Shown here: one piece after another, positions 30,282-38,977 of the stretch | How positions within the stretch are numbered: position 1 is the stretch's first letter | How the letters are laid out: every line of letters begins with the position of its first letter | DNA from: Shewanella sp. VB17 | Lineage (GTDB): Bacteria; Pseudomonadota; Gammaproteobacteria; Enterobacterales; Shewanellaceae | Length of the DNA stretch: 64,000 bases | Assembly (NCBI RefSeq): GCF_013248905.1 | Contig: NZ_JABRVS010000001.1 | Coordinates: forward strand, 2,108,001 to 2,172,000 | Direction of reading: 5' to 3' | Made by a program: the position numbers and the translations under genes | Notes under the pieces: model-generated | What the model was told of the DNA's origin: nothing | The model's database searches: none | The model's input: the letters and a program-made list of their open reading frames with translations, nothing else

Positions 30282-30761
30282 TTAGCCGCGTTGACCTAGC
30301 TGAAATTGACCGTTTTGATGTATAAAGGCGGTTTGCTTTTGTTTCGGTGAAATGAGCAATGGACCATCATCGAAAAATAGAAAACATTTCCAATTACGAA
30401 TAAACACATCCCACTGAGTTTCTATAACTTGATACTTTTCATAGCAAAAGTAAACAGTTAGGTCATTTTTCCAATCAAAAAAATCGGCAAACATGTCTGG
30501 TAATGCTGGGTTTTCACTATCCCAAGCTGCTTGCCAATCATGGCTACCGATCCACGCATCGTCTTTAGCAGCCCAATCACCTTTAGTGAATTGTTCCGAA
30601 TGGCTACTCCGATTACTGATCCACTTATTCCAAATCAGCATGGAACTTTTTTGATCTAACGGTTTTATTAATGCTTTATCTTCTTCGGTAACGGGTAGAT
30701 CTTTATGGTTAAAGATCCATTTACGTTTATATTGTTCAAGCGGAATATAGGTATGTGACAC
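30282..30761 (-). CDS. DUF2947-type cytosolic protein
   Basis: 159 residues with no signal peptide or membrane helix. Trp- and Lys-rich, starting MSHTYIPLEQYKRKWIFNHKDLP, as remembered for DUF2947 proteins of Vibrio and Shewanella. Contains several Trp pairs (GDWAAKDDAW, HDWQAAWD). No known function. Upstream member of a two-gene minus-strand unit. Confidence 0.65.
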   Translation of the reverse strand: MSHTYIPLEQYKRKWIFNHKDLPVTEEDKALIKPLDQKSSMLIWNKWISNRSSHSEQFTKGDWAAKDDAWIGSHDWQAAWDSENPALPDMFADFFDWKNDLTVYFCYEKYQVIETQWDVFIRNWKCFLFFDDGPLLISPKQKQTAFIHQNGQFQLGQRG

Positions 30762-31173
30762 AGGGCCTCGCTATTGGGATACTGTTGTTATTCGACCATG
30801 ATTATACGGATTGCCAAGCAACAAAGGAAACGGCATCAGTTAATCATTTTCGCCAGATTAACGCTTATTGTTTATTTATCTGCCTTTTACTGGTGTCATG
30901 TACTTAACCAAAGTTGGGAGTGGCTCAACATCATGTGTTTGGCTTGGTGCTAGCGTAACATTTCCCCCTTCTATTGACCCATTTTTTCTCGTTGCTAGGG
31001 GATATGTTACCAATATTTGACTGTAGCCTCACTCTTTAGGCGTCCATTATTATTCCTACGCTTTCCAATTTACCGTCGTTAAGTATTTGATAGTAAGGGT
31101 TGTTTGTTTAATGTTATAATTGTTGTGATATTGAGTGGTATCGACCGTCATATAATTTACAGGACAAAATAAA
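30762..31173. other. Gap with a long-loop inverted repeat
   Basis: About 410 bases between divergent genes. A 12-base inverted repeat with one mismatch (30956-30967 against 30998-31009) brackets a 30-base loop. A TATAAT at 31115-31120 could be the -10 of the next gene, but no good -35 was found. Confidence 0.4.
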
Positions 31174-31911
31174 ATGAATAAAGCAATTTTACTATTTCTA
31201 ATGATTTTTCAGTTATTGTGTGTCTCACAAGCCAATGAAGCATTAACAAGTGCTGAATTAACAAGCCGAGCATTAACAAGTGAAGAACTTATAGCAGCCT
31301 ATCCGAGTATTGCAGCAGATAGCGAAAGGACAGAAAATAAAGCGGTATTATGTCCATTCATACGTATGTTAGAAAGGGCTGGTCTGTTTGATTCTGAACA
31401 TCCTGAAAATAATAGTGATATTATGGTAGGACTGATTGACTTCACCACAAAAGCAAAAGAGTTTGGCTGTGGTATTCTCGGCTGTGGTACTGTTGCCACT
31501 TTAGTTTCGGCTGGACAGTTAACGTATCCGTCTGACGTCTATTACGGTAAGGCTCAAATTGGCCATGTTAATATTACCAATTTACATAAAGCCAGAGGTG
31601 TTGCTCATGAATGTGGTTTCACATTTAGCTATGGCGATACAGAAGTCAATGATGTGACTCGTAGTAATACCTTAGATAAATTACTGGCTAAAGCCGATCC
31701 TCAGGGCCGTTTAGACCAGAATGATATTATGGAAGTTAAATTAGATATTTGTGCTGAGCAAAACGTTGAGATCAGCAGTGCAGGAGGCATTGAAGCTGGA
31801 CTTATTTTTAAATACTTGGGTGGTGAAGATCGTGGGTATGTAGAATATGACGATGTTGTACGTTTATTGAATGCAACCATGCCGAAGACTAAAGCGATAA
31901 ACTTATTATAA
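31174..31911 (+). CDS. Exported protein of unknown function, Cys-containing
   Basis: 245 residues with an N-terminal signal peptide (cleavage near SQANEA). The start region repeats ALTSAELTSRALTSEEL. A CPFIRMLERAGLF segment and FGCGILGCG supply clustered cysteines. Two acidic loops near the C-terminus (DPQGRLDQNDIM, EDRGYVEYDD) resemble degenerate EF-hand loops. The CP...L..GL segment weakly recalls the proximal-Cys region of heme-thiolate (family 2) peroxidases, but I cannot support that assignment. AGGACA precedes the ATG. Stand-alone gene. Confidence 0.6.
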   Translation: MNKAILLFLMIFQLLCVSQANEALTSAELTSRALTSEELIAAYPSIAADSERTENKAVLCPFIRMLERAGLFDSEHPENNSDIMVGLIDFTTKAKEFGCGILGCGTVATLVSAGQLTYPSDVYYGKAQIGHVNITNLHKARGVAHECGFTFSYGDTEVNDVTRSNTLDKLLAKADPQGRLDQNDIMEVKLDICAEQNVEISSAGGIEAGLIFKYLGGEDRGYVEYDDVVRLLNATMPKTKAINLL

Positions 31912-32391
31912 ATTAAAAGATAAATATTCCGGCTCTTTCTATTTTCCTCTAGATATTTAGAGGTATAGTTAATTTGCTTATCTACTTAGGGACTACATAA
32001 GGGCATTCTGATCTCATCTAACTGATGAAAAGTCAGATGCCCAGTCGTGCTTGATCAGGAATACTTGTCTACAGGATAGGTCTTTTATTCAAGTAATAAT
32101 AAAATTTAATATACTCGTTTAGTCTAATAATTTAATTGTGAAGTGATGCTGGAATCTAGTATTTACTTATTATTATATTAGCATGTCGTATTACTTATGT
32201 TTGTTTAACGGTTGAATTAAGTGGTGGTCATATGAAATTGTTATATAAATATAAATATAAATATAAATATATTTATTATAATTTATTTACATATAATCAT
32301 AAACGAATGATCTATACTGCTAGTATGAATTGGCTGAAACTTATTCGGCTAATTAAAGCACTTATTCATATAAATACATGTGAGGTTAATA
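31912..32391. other. Gap with direct repeat copy A and an AT-rich tandem array
   Basis: About 480 AT-rich bases. Contains copy A (32077-32120) of a 44-bp sequence repeated at 33921-33964, and about four copies of a 6-base unit (TATAAA phase) at 32244-32270. No coding region supported. Confidence 0.5.
32077..32120 (+). repeat. 44-bp dispersed repeat, copy A
   Basis: By my alignment 39 of 44 positions match the copy at 33921-33964. Both copies lie 270-400 bases before small envelope-protein genes. Confidence 0.7.
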
Positions 32392-32649
32392 ATGACAATC
32401 AATAAAAATGTGATCCCAACCGTTATATTTCTCGTTTTATCTACTTCATCAATTACTTATGATGTTAATGCAAATGTAATTAATGAACCAGTAAAAAAAG
32501 TTGTTAAAAAAACAGTTATTAAAGAGACGGTTAAGCACCCCGTAAAGAAAAGTGTTAAGAAAAGCACCAAGAATCCGGTAAAAAAAAGCGTGAAAAAAAG
32601 TACTAAAAAACCAATCAAAAAAAGTGTTAAGAAAAAGGTTAATGACTAA
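32392..32649 (+). CDS. Exported Lys-rich repeat protein
   Basis: 85 residues: a signal peptide (to about residue 28, VNANVIN), then a highly basic tail with about 22 Lys in 56 residues built on three 12-residue repeats of the form xPVKKSVKKSTK. Codons differ between repeats (AAA/AAG, AGT/AGC), so the protein repeat appears kept by selection rather than by recent duplication. ATG at 32392 follows TGAGG. It resembles the basic tails of histone H1-like proteins, but the signal peptide argues for export. It could bind anionic polymers (LPS, DNA, polysaccharide); this is inference. Confidence 0.6.
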   Translation: MTINKNVIPTVIFLVLSTSSITYDVNANVINEPVKKVVKKTVIKETVKHPVKKSVKKSTKNPVKKSVKKSTKKPIKKSVKKKVND

Positions 32650-32818
32650 TTTAGTGCAACTTAAGTCATGTGTTAAGGCTTTTATCGTTAAATGAAGAGC
32701 AAAAAATGCAGGGAGTACTGTCACATAATTTAGTATTAACCATCTTAAAGAAACAGAAGGTATGCGAGTCCTGCATTGCTAGCACTCATACCGTCTAAAT
32801 GATTAACATCATTGTGAA

Positions 32819-32851
32819 AAGTAAAAGTAATGTTCAGTGTTACTTTTACTT
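32819..32851. repeat. Perfect 12-bp hairpin
   Basis: AAGTAAAAGTAA (32819-32830) and TTACTTTTACTT (32840-32851) with a 9-base loop, 50 bases before the next gene. No T-tract follows, so it may be an operator or mRNA structure rather than a terminator. Confidence 0.55.
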
Positions 32852-32900
32852 CCACTTCCAATGTTTGTTTGATTATCCACGTTAAAAAAGGAGTCTATTA

Positions 32901-33884
32901 ATGGCTATGGTAAAATTTAAAAACTCAGGTTTTAAGCGTATAAAAAATATGTTTGGACTTATTATTACACTGGTAGTGATCCCTTCATGCAGTACCGAAT
33001 ATACTGAAAGTAAAGGAATTGGAATAAATAAAGGTGCATCTGTAAAGGTTGTCGATGGGAATGTTGAATCGTGTGCTAGTGCTCCCTCTGAATACATTGA
33101 TGATATCAGTGATCGCCCTGTTGAGACTCGAACGTTAAAAGGACATGGTGTCATTCGCGCTACAGGAGTCATAGCGATAGATGGTTGCTCATCTATTGAA
33201 GGGCCGCTTGCAGCAATCAATTGGTGGACGACTAAAGATAAACAGATGCTGTCGACACAGTACGATGCTATCGTTGGTCCATTGGCTTTTAAATACTCTC
33301 GTTTGGTTTTTTCTCGCGAAGGTGCGCAGAGTATTAGGATGGGTGAGGCGCCATTACCTGATCACGATACGCTAGCAGTGGTACTATACCATTCGGCTGA
33401 ATCGTTCATTAAATTAACAGGTTCTGAAACACTTCTTAAAGCTGCCCCTGTTAAGGAAGCAGCTGTGGCCGAGAATTATAGTTTTGGACTCCATCGATGT
33501 ATTGTTGGCTGTGAAGACACAAATCATCCAATATTTCCTGCCCAGATACAGGGCAAAGTGCTGGTTATTCAATATTCGATGCCAAATACCAAAGTGAGTG
33601 AAATTGAGCAAATGTACTATAAAATACGAGATACATTAGCGCTTGATGGACGTGCAACACTGGCCTATGGAGGTCGATTAGTTGGACAATCATTCTATGA
33701 ACTTGATGATGGGAGTAGAATACGCCAATTTAACAGTGAGGGAGTGGATGGGACGCTTATATTTGAGGTAGAGAACCTTGAGAATGTCGAACAGATTCTT
33801 GCCATCAATGAGATTGCGTCGTTTATCGATAAAACCACAGCCGATGTAGTCGTGACCTTCGCTGGTATTAAAGGAGAAAAGTAG
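32901..33884 (+). CDS. Lipoprotein of unknown function
   Basis: 327 residues. ATG at 32901 follows AAAAAAGGAG. The signal region ends at a lipobox-like IPSC near residue 30. The mature part has four later cysteines (one pair in HRCIVGCEDT), and the rest looks globular alpha/beta. No family recognised. It sits among other small envelope proteins in an accessory-looking stretch. Confidence 0.65.
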   Translation: MAMVKFKNSGFKRIKNMFGLIITLVVIPSCSTEYTESKGIGINKGASVKVVDGNVESCASAPSEYIDDISDRPVETRTLKGHGVIRATGVIAIDGCSSIEGPLAAINWWTTKDKQMLSTQYDAIVGPLAFKYSRLVFSREGAQSIRMGEAPLPDHDTLAVVLYHSAESFIKLTGSETLLKAAPVKEAAVAENYSFGLHRCIVGCEDTNHPIFPAQIQGKVLVIQYSMPNTKVSEIEQMYYKIRDTLALDGRATLAYGGRLVGQSFYELDDGSRIRQFNSEGVDGTLIFEVENLENVEQILAINEIASFIDKTTADVVVTFAGIKGEK

Positions 33885-33920
33885 TACAAAATATTACTTT
33901 ATTGAACCTTATATAAAGGG

Positions 33921-33964
33921 TAGGTCTTTCATTCAAGCAATGACACAATTTAATATACTCGTTT
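33921..33964 (+). repeat. 44-bp dispersed repeat, copy B
   Basis: Matches 32077-32120 at 39 of 44 positions by hand alignment, with differences concentrated in the middle. Confidence 0.7.
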
Positions 33965-33972
33965 GAGCTGCC

Positions 33973-34009
33973 TAATAGGGTAGCTTAATAGGGTAGCTTA
34001 ATAGGGCTG
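33973..34009 (+). repeat. 13-bp tandem repeat
   Basis: Two perfect copies of TAATAGGGTAGCT and a third partial one (TAATAGGG then CT). Confidence 0.75.
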
Positions 34010-34363
34010 TGATGTTGAGAAAGCTCTTTCTCTGATGGAACGAGTATAGTTAAGGTTTTTGTAAGGGAAGTGTTGGATAAAAGCTGTAGTTAAGCTCATT
34101 TTAGTATGGGCTAGTATAATGACTTAATAGATAAAAGTGATTTGAGGCGATTTTATATATTGATTATATTTAATTTATTTTTATATGGTCAGGGATCGTT
34201 ACTATTCACTAAATCAGCTATTTGTCTATGCGGGGCATTTGACATACGTTATAAAATGGTTTTTACTTTTATTTTTGCACTTCATTTTTTATAAAAACAA
34301 CATTGAAGTCTAAATAATGAGCAGGAAAAGCCTGCTTTTAGCATTTTTATTGGACAAATTAAT

Positions 34364-35056
34364 ATGAATATTCAGGTCACTTATTTATCTCTTCTCCTTG
34401 TTACATTGGCGGGGTGTTCGAGTTTAAGGCCCACAGATGAGGAGATTGCTGCGACGGATATGCCAGACAATACATTGTTACATGAAGTTGACTATGACGA
34501 TGACAGAGTCGGTGTTCAGTGGGTGTCTAACACAATAAAACCTCATGATTATACGGCATTAATGGTGCCTAAGGTTGAACTCAAGCAAGATTTAACTCAG
34601 GACAAACAAATTCCCAAATCAGTATTAGATAATCTTGCGAATGTAATCACAGATCAATTACGGAAAAATATATCGATACCTATGACTGTGGTTGATAAAG
34701 CAGGGCCTCATGTGGCTAGAATCAATATTAGAATTAGTCGAGCAACAACTGAAGCAAGAGATTTAGCACTCACAGAAATGACGCCTGTAGGGGCTGTTAT
34801 TGGCTCTATCAAAATGGCGGCAGGGACACGAGATAAAACGGCGCGGATTATAATAGAAGTACACATAGTAGATAGTGTGACCTCAGAGCGACTTGCGGGA
34901 AGAGTGTCTGCCATTATCGCACCGGCAGCACTTGAAAATGATGAAAGTCATTTAAATTATGAGCAAATACGTAAAGATGTTGATAACTTCGTGAATGATA
35001 CAAGAATGTTTATTGAGTCAGCAGCCCATGAAGTGAAGCAAAATAATGCGGAATAA
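34364..35056 (+). CDS. DUF3313-type lipoprotein
   Basis: 230 residues with lipobox LAGCS near residue 18. The mature protein matches the remembered DUF3313 layout: an N-terminal region ending YTALMVPKVEL, then a strand-rich part ARINIRISRATTEARDLALTEMTPVGAVIG and ARIIIEVHIVDSVTSERLAGRV. Such proteins are outer-membrane-associated with unknown role. It precedes pqiABC by about 190 bases on the same strand. Confidence 0.65.
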   Translation: MNIQVTYLSLLLVTLAGCSSLRPTDEEIAATDMPDNTLLHEVDYDDDRVGVQWVSNTIKPHDYTALMVPKVELKQDLTQDKQIPKSVLDNLANVITDQLRKNISIPMTVVDKAGPHVARINIRISRATTEARDLALTEMTPVGAVIGSIKMAAGTRDKTARIIIEVHIVDSVTSERLAGRVSAIIAPAALENDESHLNYEQIRKDVDNFVNDTRMFIESAAHEVKQNNAE

Positions 35057-35249
35057 TGATTTATATATTTTTACCGCCTAGTAAATGAACTTTGGTTGTA
35101 ATGTATTCATACGGGGGAATATACCTTAAATTATTTTAAGATGAGGGGTTAACATGTTGAACAGTGGTATTAACGGTGAATGTGATCTGAAAAATTAATA
35201 TCTTGTATTTAATTATTATTTACTAAGCTGTATTAAAGAGGAAGTATTT

Positions 35250-36539
35250 TTGATAAAAGGCATTGTGAATGAATCACAGCCTCTGATTTCATGTGAAGAA
35301 TGCGGTTTAGTTGTTGCAATTCCTGATGTTGTTGGAGGTCAGAAAGCATGTTGTCCTCGATGTGGTCATCAATTAACTAGCGTTGTTAATCAGCCGTACC
35401 AGAGGCCCGTGGCTTATGCAATTGCTTGCCTTTTAGCGCTTATGCTCAGTGTGTCTTTTCCTTTTATGTCTTTCAGTATTGGCGAACTGTCACAGGAGAT
35501 CACTCTGCTTCAAGTAGCAGGAATGTTGAAATACTTTGAAAATGCTTCGCTAGCGTTACTTCTTCTTGGTACAGTAATTGTACTACCCACTATATATGTT
35601 TCCGCTATTTTATACTTACATATAAAAGCAGGAAAGTATCAGAATCATGTGCTGACCAGTCAACAGAATACTAGGGTGAAATTACTATGCCGGATCATTT
35701 TCGCTGTTGAGCCATGGCTAATGGTCGATGTGTTTTTGATTGGTGTTCTTGTGAGCTTAATTAAAATTGCTTCGTTGGCTGATATTAATATGGGCAGTTC
35801 GTTTTGGGCGTTTTGTGTGTACACTGTTTTAGTTGTTAAATGTATTTCTATGGTAGATAAGCGTTGGCTGTGGGATCAGTTTATCCCAATAAGGCAAATT
35901 GAAGGTGTGAAAGCTGGAGATACGCATCATTCTCGTAATCATCTTAGCTGCCATGTTTGTCACCAGATTAATCCTATGTCAGCACGAAACCATAGTTATT
36001 GCATACGTTGCAACAGTCAACTTAACAATTATGTTCCACATAAAAATATTCAACATTCGTGGGCGTTACTCATCGCCTCAGCGACTTTTTATATTCCAGC
36101 TAACCTGTGTCCTATTATGTACACAGTTAGCTTAGGAGAGAGTGAAGGTTCGACCATCATTGAAGGAGTGTTGTTGCTATGGAGTATGGGATCTTATCCT
36201 ATTGCAGCGATCATATTTTTCGCTAGTGTATTTATTCCTATCGCCAAAATGTTTACCTTAGGTTGGCTTTATTACAACGTGAGAAAAATGCCTGAGCTTC
36301 CTCTTGAAGAAAGTATGTTACGACTCAAGGTTTATCGTGTTGCAGAATTTATTGGACGCTGGTCTATGATTGATATTTTTGTTATCGCCATACTGGTCGC
36401 ACTGGTACAGCTGAATAACCTAATGGAAATTTATCCTGGTCCTGCGGCTCTATATTTTGCCGCTGTCGTTATCTTAACTATGTTTTCAGCAGTGAGTTTC
36501 GATCCGAGATTACTTTGGAATAGTAGAGAAAACAAATGA
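35250..36539 (+). CDS. pqiA: Paraquat-inducible membrane protein A
   Basis: Inner-membrane part of the Pqi lipid-transport machine that bridges the envelope with PqiB and PqiC. Two zinc-ribbon-like modules (CEECG...CCPRCG near 14-40, CHVCH...CIRCN near 230-256) each precede a four-helix membrane block, the PqiA duplication. TTG start at 35250 with AGAGGA about seven bases upstream. 429 residues (E. coli 417). Its last four bases (ATGA) overlap pqiB. Confidence 0.92.
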   Translation: MIKGIVNESQPLISCEECGLVVAIPDVVGGQKACCPRCGHQLTSVVNQPYQRPVAYAIACLLALMLSVSFPFMSFSIGELSQEITLLQVAGMLKYFENASLALLLLGTVIVLPTIYVSAILYLHIKAGKYQNHVLTSQQNTRVKLLCRIIFAVEPWLMVDVFLIGVLVSLIKIASLADINMGSSFWAFCVYTVLVVKCISMVDKRWLWDQFIPIRQIEGVKAGDTHHSRNHLSCHVCHQINPMSARNHSYCIRCNSQLNNYVPHKNIQHSWALLIASATFYIPANLCPIMYTVSLGESEGSTIIEGVLLLWSMGSYPIAAIIFFASVFIPIAKMFTLGWLYYNVRKMPELPLEESMLRLKVYRVAEFIGRWSMIDIFVIAILVALVQLNNLMEIYPGPAALYFAAVVILTMFSAVSFDPRLLWNSRENK

Positions 36540-38167
36540 TAAGAGATGAGAAAAATATTCAAGCGGAAGTATATAACCAGCAACAGATTTCTGTCATCTG
36601 GATTATTCCTATCCTCGCTTTTGTGATCGGAGGCTGGATGCTCTATCAGCAGATAAGTGCTACAGGACCAGAAATAACCCTTAAGGTGTCAACCGCAGAG
36701 GGAATTGAGGTGGGTAAAACCGAGATAAAATCATTAAACGTTAAAGTGGGCGTCATTACAGATATTAAGTTGAGTCAAGACTATGATTACATAATCATCA
36801 AAGCTCGCATGAATAACGATGCCGAACGTATGCTGAAGGATGATTCTCAGTTCTGGATCGTTAAGCCTCGTATTGGCAAAGGTGGGGTATCTGGTCTCGA
36901 AACATTATTATCTGGCTCATATATTGAATTACAACCGGGGAAGTCTAATGTACTGAAGCTCGACTTTGACATATTAGATGTCCCTCCTGTGGCACCACCA
37001 GATACTAAAGGTCTACGTATTTTACTTACTCATGAAGAGGCTGGAAAGCTTGGTGTTGGCGATCCAATTATCTATAAAGGTTTCACTGTTGGTCGTGTCG
37101 AAAAAACCAACTTTGATATTGGAAAACAAAAAACGACTTATCAGCTGTTCATTTTCGAACCATACGATAACCTTGTTCGAAATAGCACTTATTTCTGGTT
37201 ATTGTCAGGTGTGAATGTACGACTCAACGCCGAAGGATTCGATGTTGAATTAGGCTCAATAGAAAGTCTCATTAGTGGTGGAGTGACATTTGGAGTACAA
37301 AGAAATTCAGATGATGGTCGTCGTGTCACAGAAGATATGCGTAGCTTCCCACTGTTTGATTCTCAAAGAGAGGTGCGCGAAAGCATGCATGATGATTATA
37401 TTGAGTTTGTTATGTTATTTGATGAATCAGTAAGGGGGCTAAAGGCCAAAGCACCAGTTGAATACCGTGGTCTTCGAATAGGTACCGTAATGAAAGTGCC
37501 ACTGCAGATGCCCTCCAATAATGATACTAGTCTTACCGCTAAACAGATCCCAGTGCTTATACGGGTTGAACTTGATCGCCTGTACGAAAATTTAGAGCCA
37601 TCTTCTGTAAGAGAGATTAAAAATAAACTGCATAATGATTTTGCCAGCGGTTTACGTGGAACACTTAAAACGGGTAACTTGTTGACTGGTGCATTATATA
37701 TTGACACTGACTATTATGCAGATGAACCGCAATACAAAGGGTCGAATAAGTTTGAAGGTTATGACGTATATCCGACTAAAAAAGGAGGTTTCTCAGCTAT
37801 TCAGATGCAAATAACTGACTTTCTTAAAAAGCTTAATAAGCTTCCTTTGGATGACACTATCAGCTCACTTAATACGACCTTAAAGACTTCAGAACGTGTA
37901 GCTGAAACTATCGACGAATTGCTTGCACATAAAGATACGAAAGAGCTACCTGCGGATATCCGTAAAAGCTTAATTCAGATCCAACAGATACTTGGAGGCT
38001 ATGGTCCTGATTCTAAAATCTATCAGGAATTGGAAATTGCTTTGGGGCAATTTGAACAGGTGATGATGGAGTTTAAACCTGTACTTCGCCAAATCAACGA
38101 GAAACCCAATTCACTACTATTTGGTGAAGATAAAACCAATGATCCTGTTCCAGTGAAAGGGAAATAA
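36536..38167 (+). CDS. pqiB: MCE-domain protein PqiB
   Basis: Periplasm-spanning lipid conduit with three MCE (MlaD-like) domains. After an N-terminal membrane helix (ISVIWIIPILAFVIGGWMLY) come domains starting ITLKVSTAEGIEVGKTEIK, LRILLTHEEAGKLGVGDPIIYKG and EFVMLFDESVRGLKAKAPVE, then a C-terminal helical needle region (about 430-530). 543 residues (E. coli 546). Start overlaps pqiA by four bases. Confidence 0.95.
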   Translation: MIRDEKNIQAEVYNQQQISVIWIIPILAFVIGGWMLYQQISATGPEITLKVSTAEGIEVGKTEIKSLNVKVGVITDIKLSQDYDYIIIKARMNNDAERMLKDDSQFWIVKPRIGKGGVSGLETLLSGSYIELQPGKSNVLKLDFDILDVPPVAPPDTKGLRILLTHEEAGKLGVGDPIIYKGFTVGRVEKTNFDIGKQKTTYQLFIFEPYDNLVRNSTYFWLLSGVNVRLNAEGFDVELGSIESLISGGVTFGVQRNSDDGRRVTEDMRSFPLFDSQREVRESMHDDYIEFVMLFDESVRGLKAKAPVEYRGLRIGTVMKVPLQMPSNNDTSLTAKQIPVLIRVELDRLYENLEPSSVREIKNKLHNDFASGLRGTLKTGNLLTGALYIDTDYYADEPQYKGSNKFEGYDVYPTKKGGFSAIQMQITDFLKKLNKLPLDDTISSLNTTLKTSERVAETIDELLAHKDTKELPADIRKSLIQIQQILGGYGPDSKIYQELEIALGQFEQVMMEFKPVLRQINEKPNSLLFGEDKTNDPVPVKGK

Positions 38168-38169
38168 TA

Positions 38170-38745
38170 ATGAAAAAGTATCTGTTTTTTGTCATTGTAT
38201 TTATGATTGGCTGCAGTAGCGGAAGTCACGAGAGCCAGAGATACTTACTGCTTGCACCTTTAACTAAGTCTATTGTTAGTCAAGATGCTCCTCATATCAT
38301 CGTTGCTCCGGTTAAGCTAGCCAAATATCTAGAGCAATCAGGACTTGTTTACAGAACCAGTCCTATGCAGGTTGAACTGGCAAAATATAATTTGTGGGCT
38401 CAGGATATCTCAGCACAATTGACGCAACGTCTGATTCTTGGCCTCAGAGCTAAACAGGCAGATTACTGGCCAGTACAATTGAGTTCTATTGTCGATCTTA
38501 ACTCCCAGCCACTGCTTGAAGTACAATTACAAAAGTTTAATGGTTCCTATGAAGGGAATGCTGAGGTAGCTGGCGAGTGGATAATGGTAGATAAACAACG
38601 TGAAATATCGATGATACATTCTTTTAACCTATCAGTGCCGCTTAAGGAAGAAGGCTACCCAGCTTTAGTTGACGCACTTTCAAAGGGAGTTGAGCAACTT
38701 ACAGACGAAATAGCTAAAGAATTATTATTAGTAACAGCTCAATAA
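38170..38745 (+). CDS. pqiC: PqiC outer-membrane lipoprotein
   Basis: Lipoprotein partner of PqiB (ABC-type transport auxiliary lipoprotein family, formerly DUF330). Lipobox MIGCS near residue 15, YLLLAPL early strand, VAPVKLAKYLEQSGLVYR and a C-terminal helix. 191 residues. Two bases after pqiB. Completes pqiABC. Confidence 0.92.
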   Translation: MKKYLFFVIVFMIGCSSGSHESQRYLLLAPLTKSIVSQDAPHIIVAPVKLAKYLEQSGLVYRTSPMQVELAKYNLWAQDISAQLTQRLILGLRAKQADYWPVQLSSIVDLNSQPLLEVQLQKFNGSYEGNAEVAGEWIMVDKQREISMIHSFNLSVPLKEEGYPALVDALSKGVEQLTDEIAKELLLVTAQ

Positions 38746-38977
38746 AATTGCTTTGGGTGAGTAGGTGGTTACATATTGAGTTTATGTGTTTAAATTTAGG
38801 TAAGATGGAGGCTAGATTTAGGCATCACTAATTTATCTTCTTATCCTTGTTACATGAAGTGGTAAATATTACTTGACCACTTCAACTATACCTTTGTACT
38901 AGTTGTAATTATTAGTGGTCTTCATAGGTGCTAATAAATATGTTGCTTATAACTTATGCGTGTATAGTTACCTTTGT

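Larger units (their letters stand above)
33885..34363. other. Gap with direct repeat copy B and a 13-bp tandem repeat
   Basis: About 480 AT-rich bases. Copy B of the 44-bp repeat (33921-33964) is followed by nearly three copies of the 13-base unit TAATAGGGTAGCT from 33973. No gene seen. Confidence 0.5.

Noticed and set aside
32244..32270. CRISPR-like short repeats
   Set aside because: A simple 6-base AT tandem repeat without spacers; no cas genes in the window.
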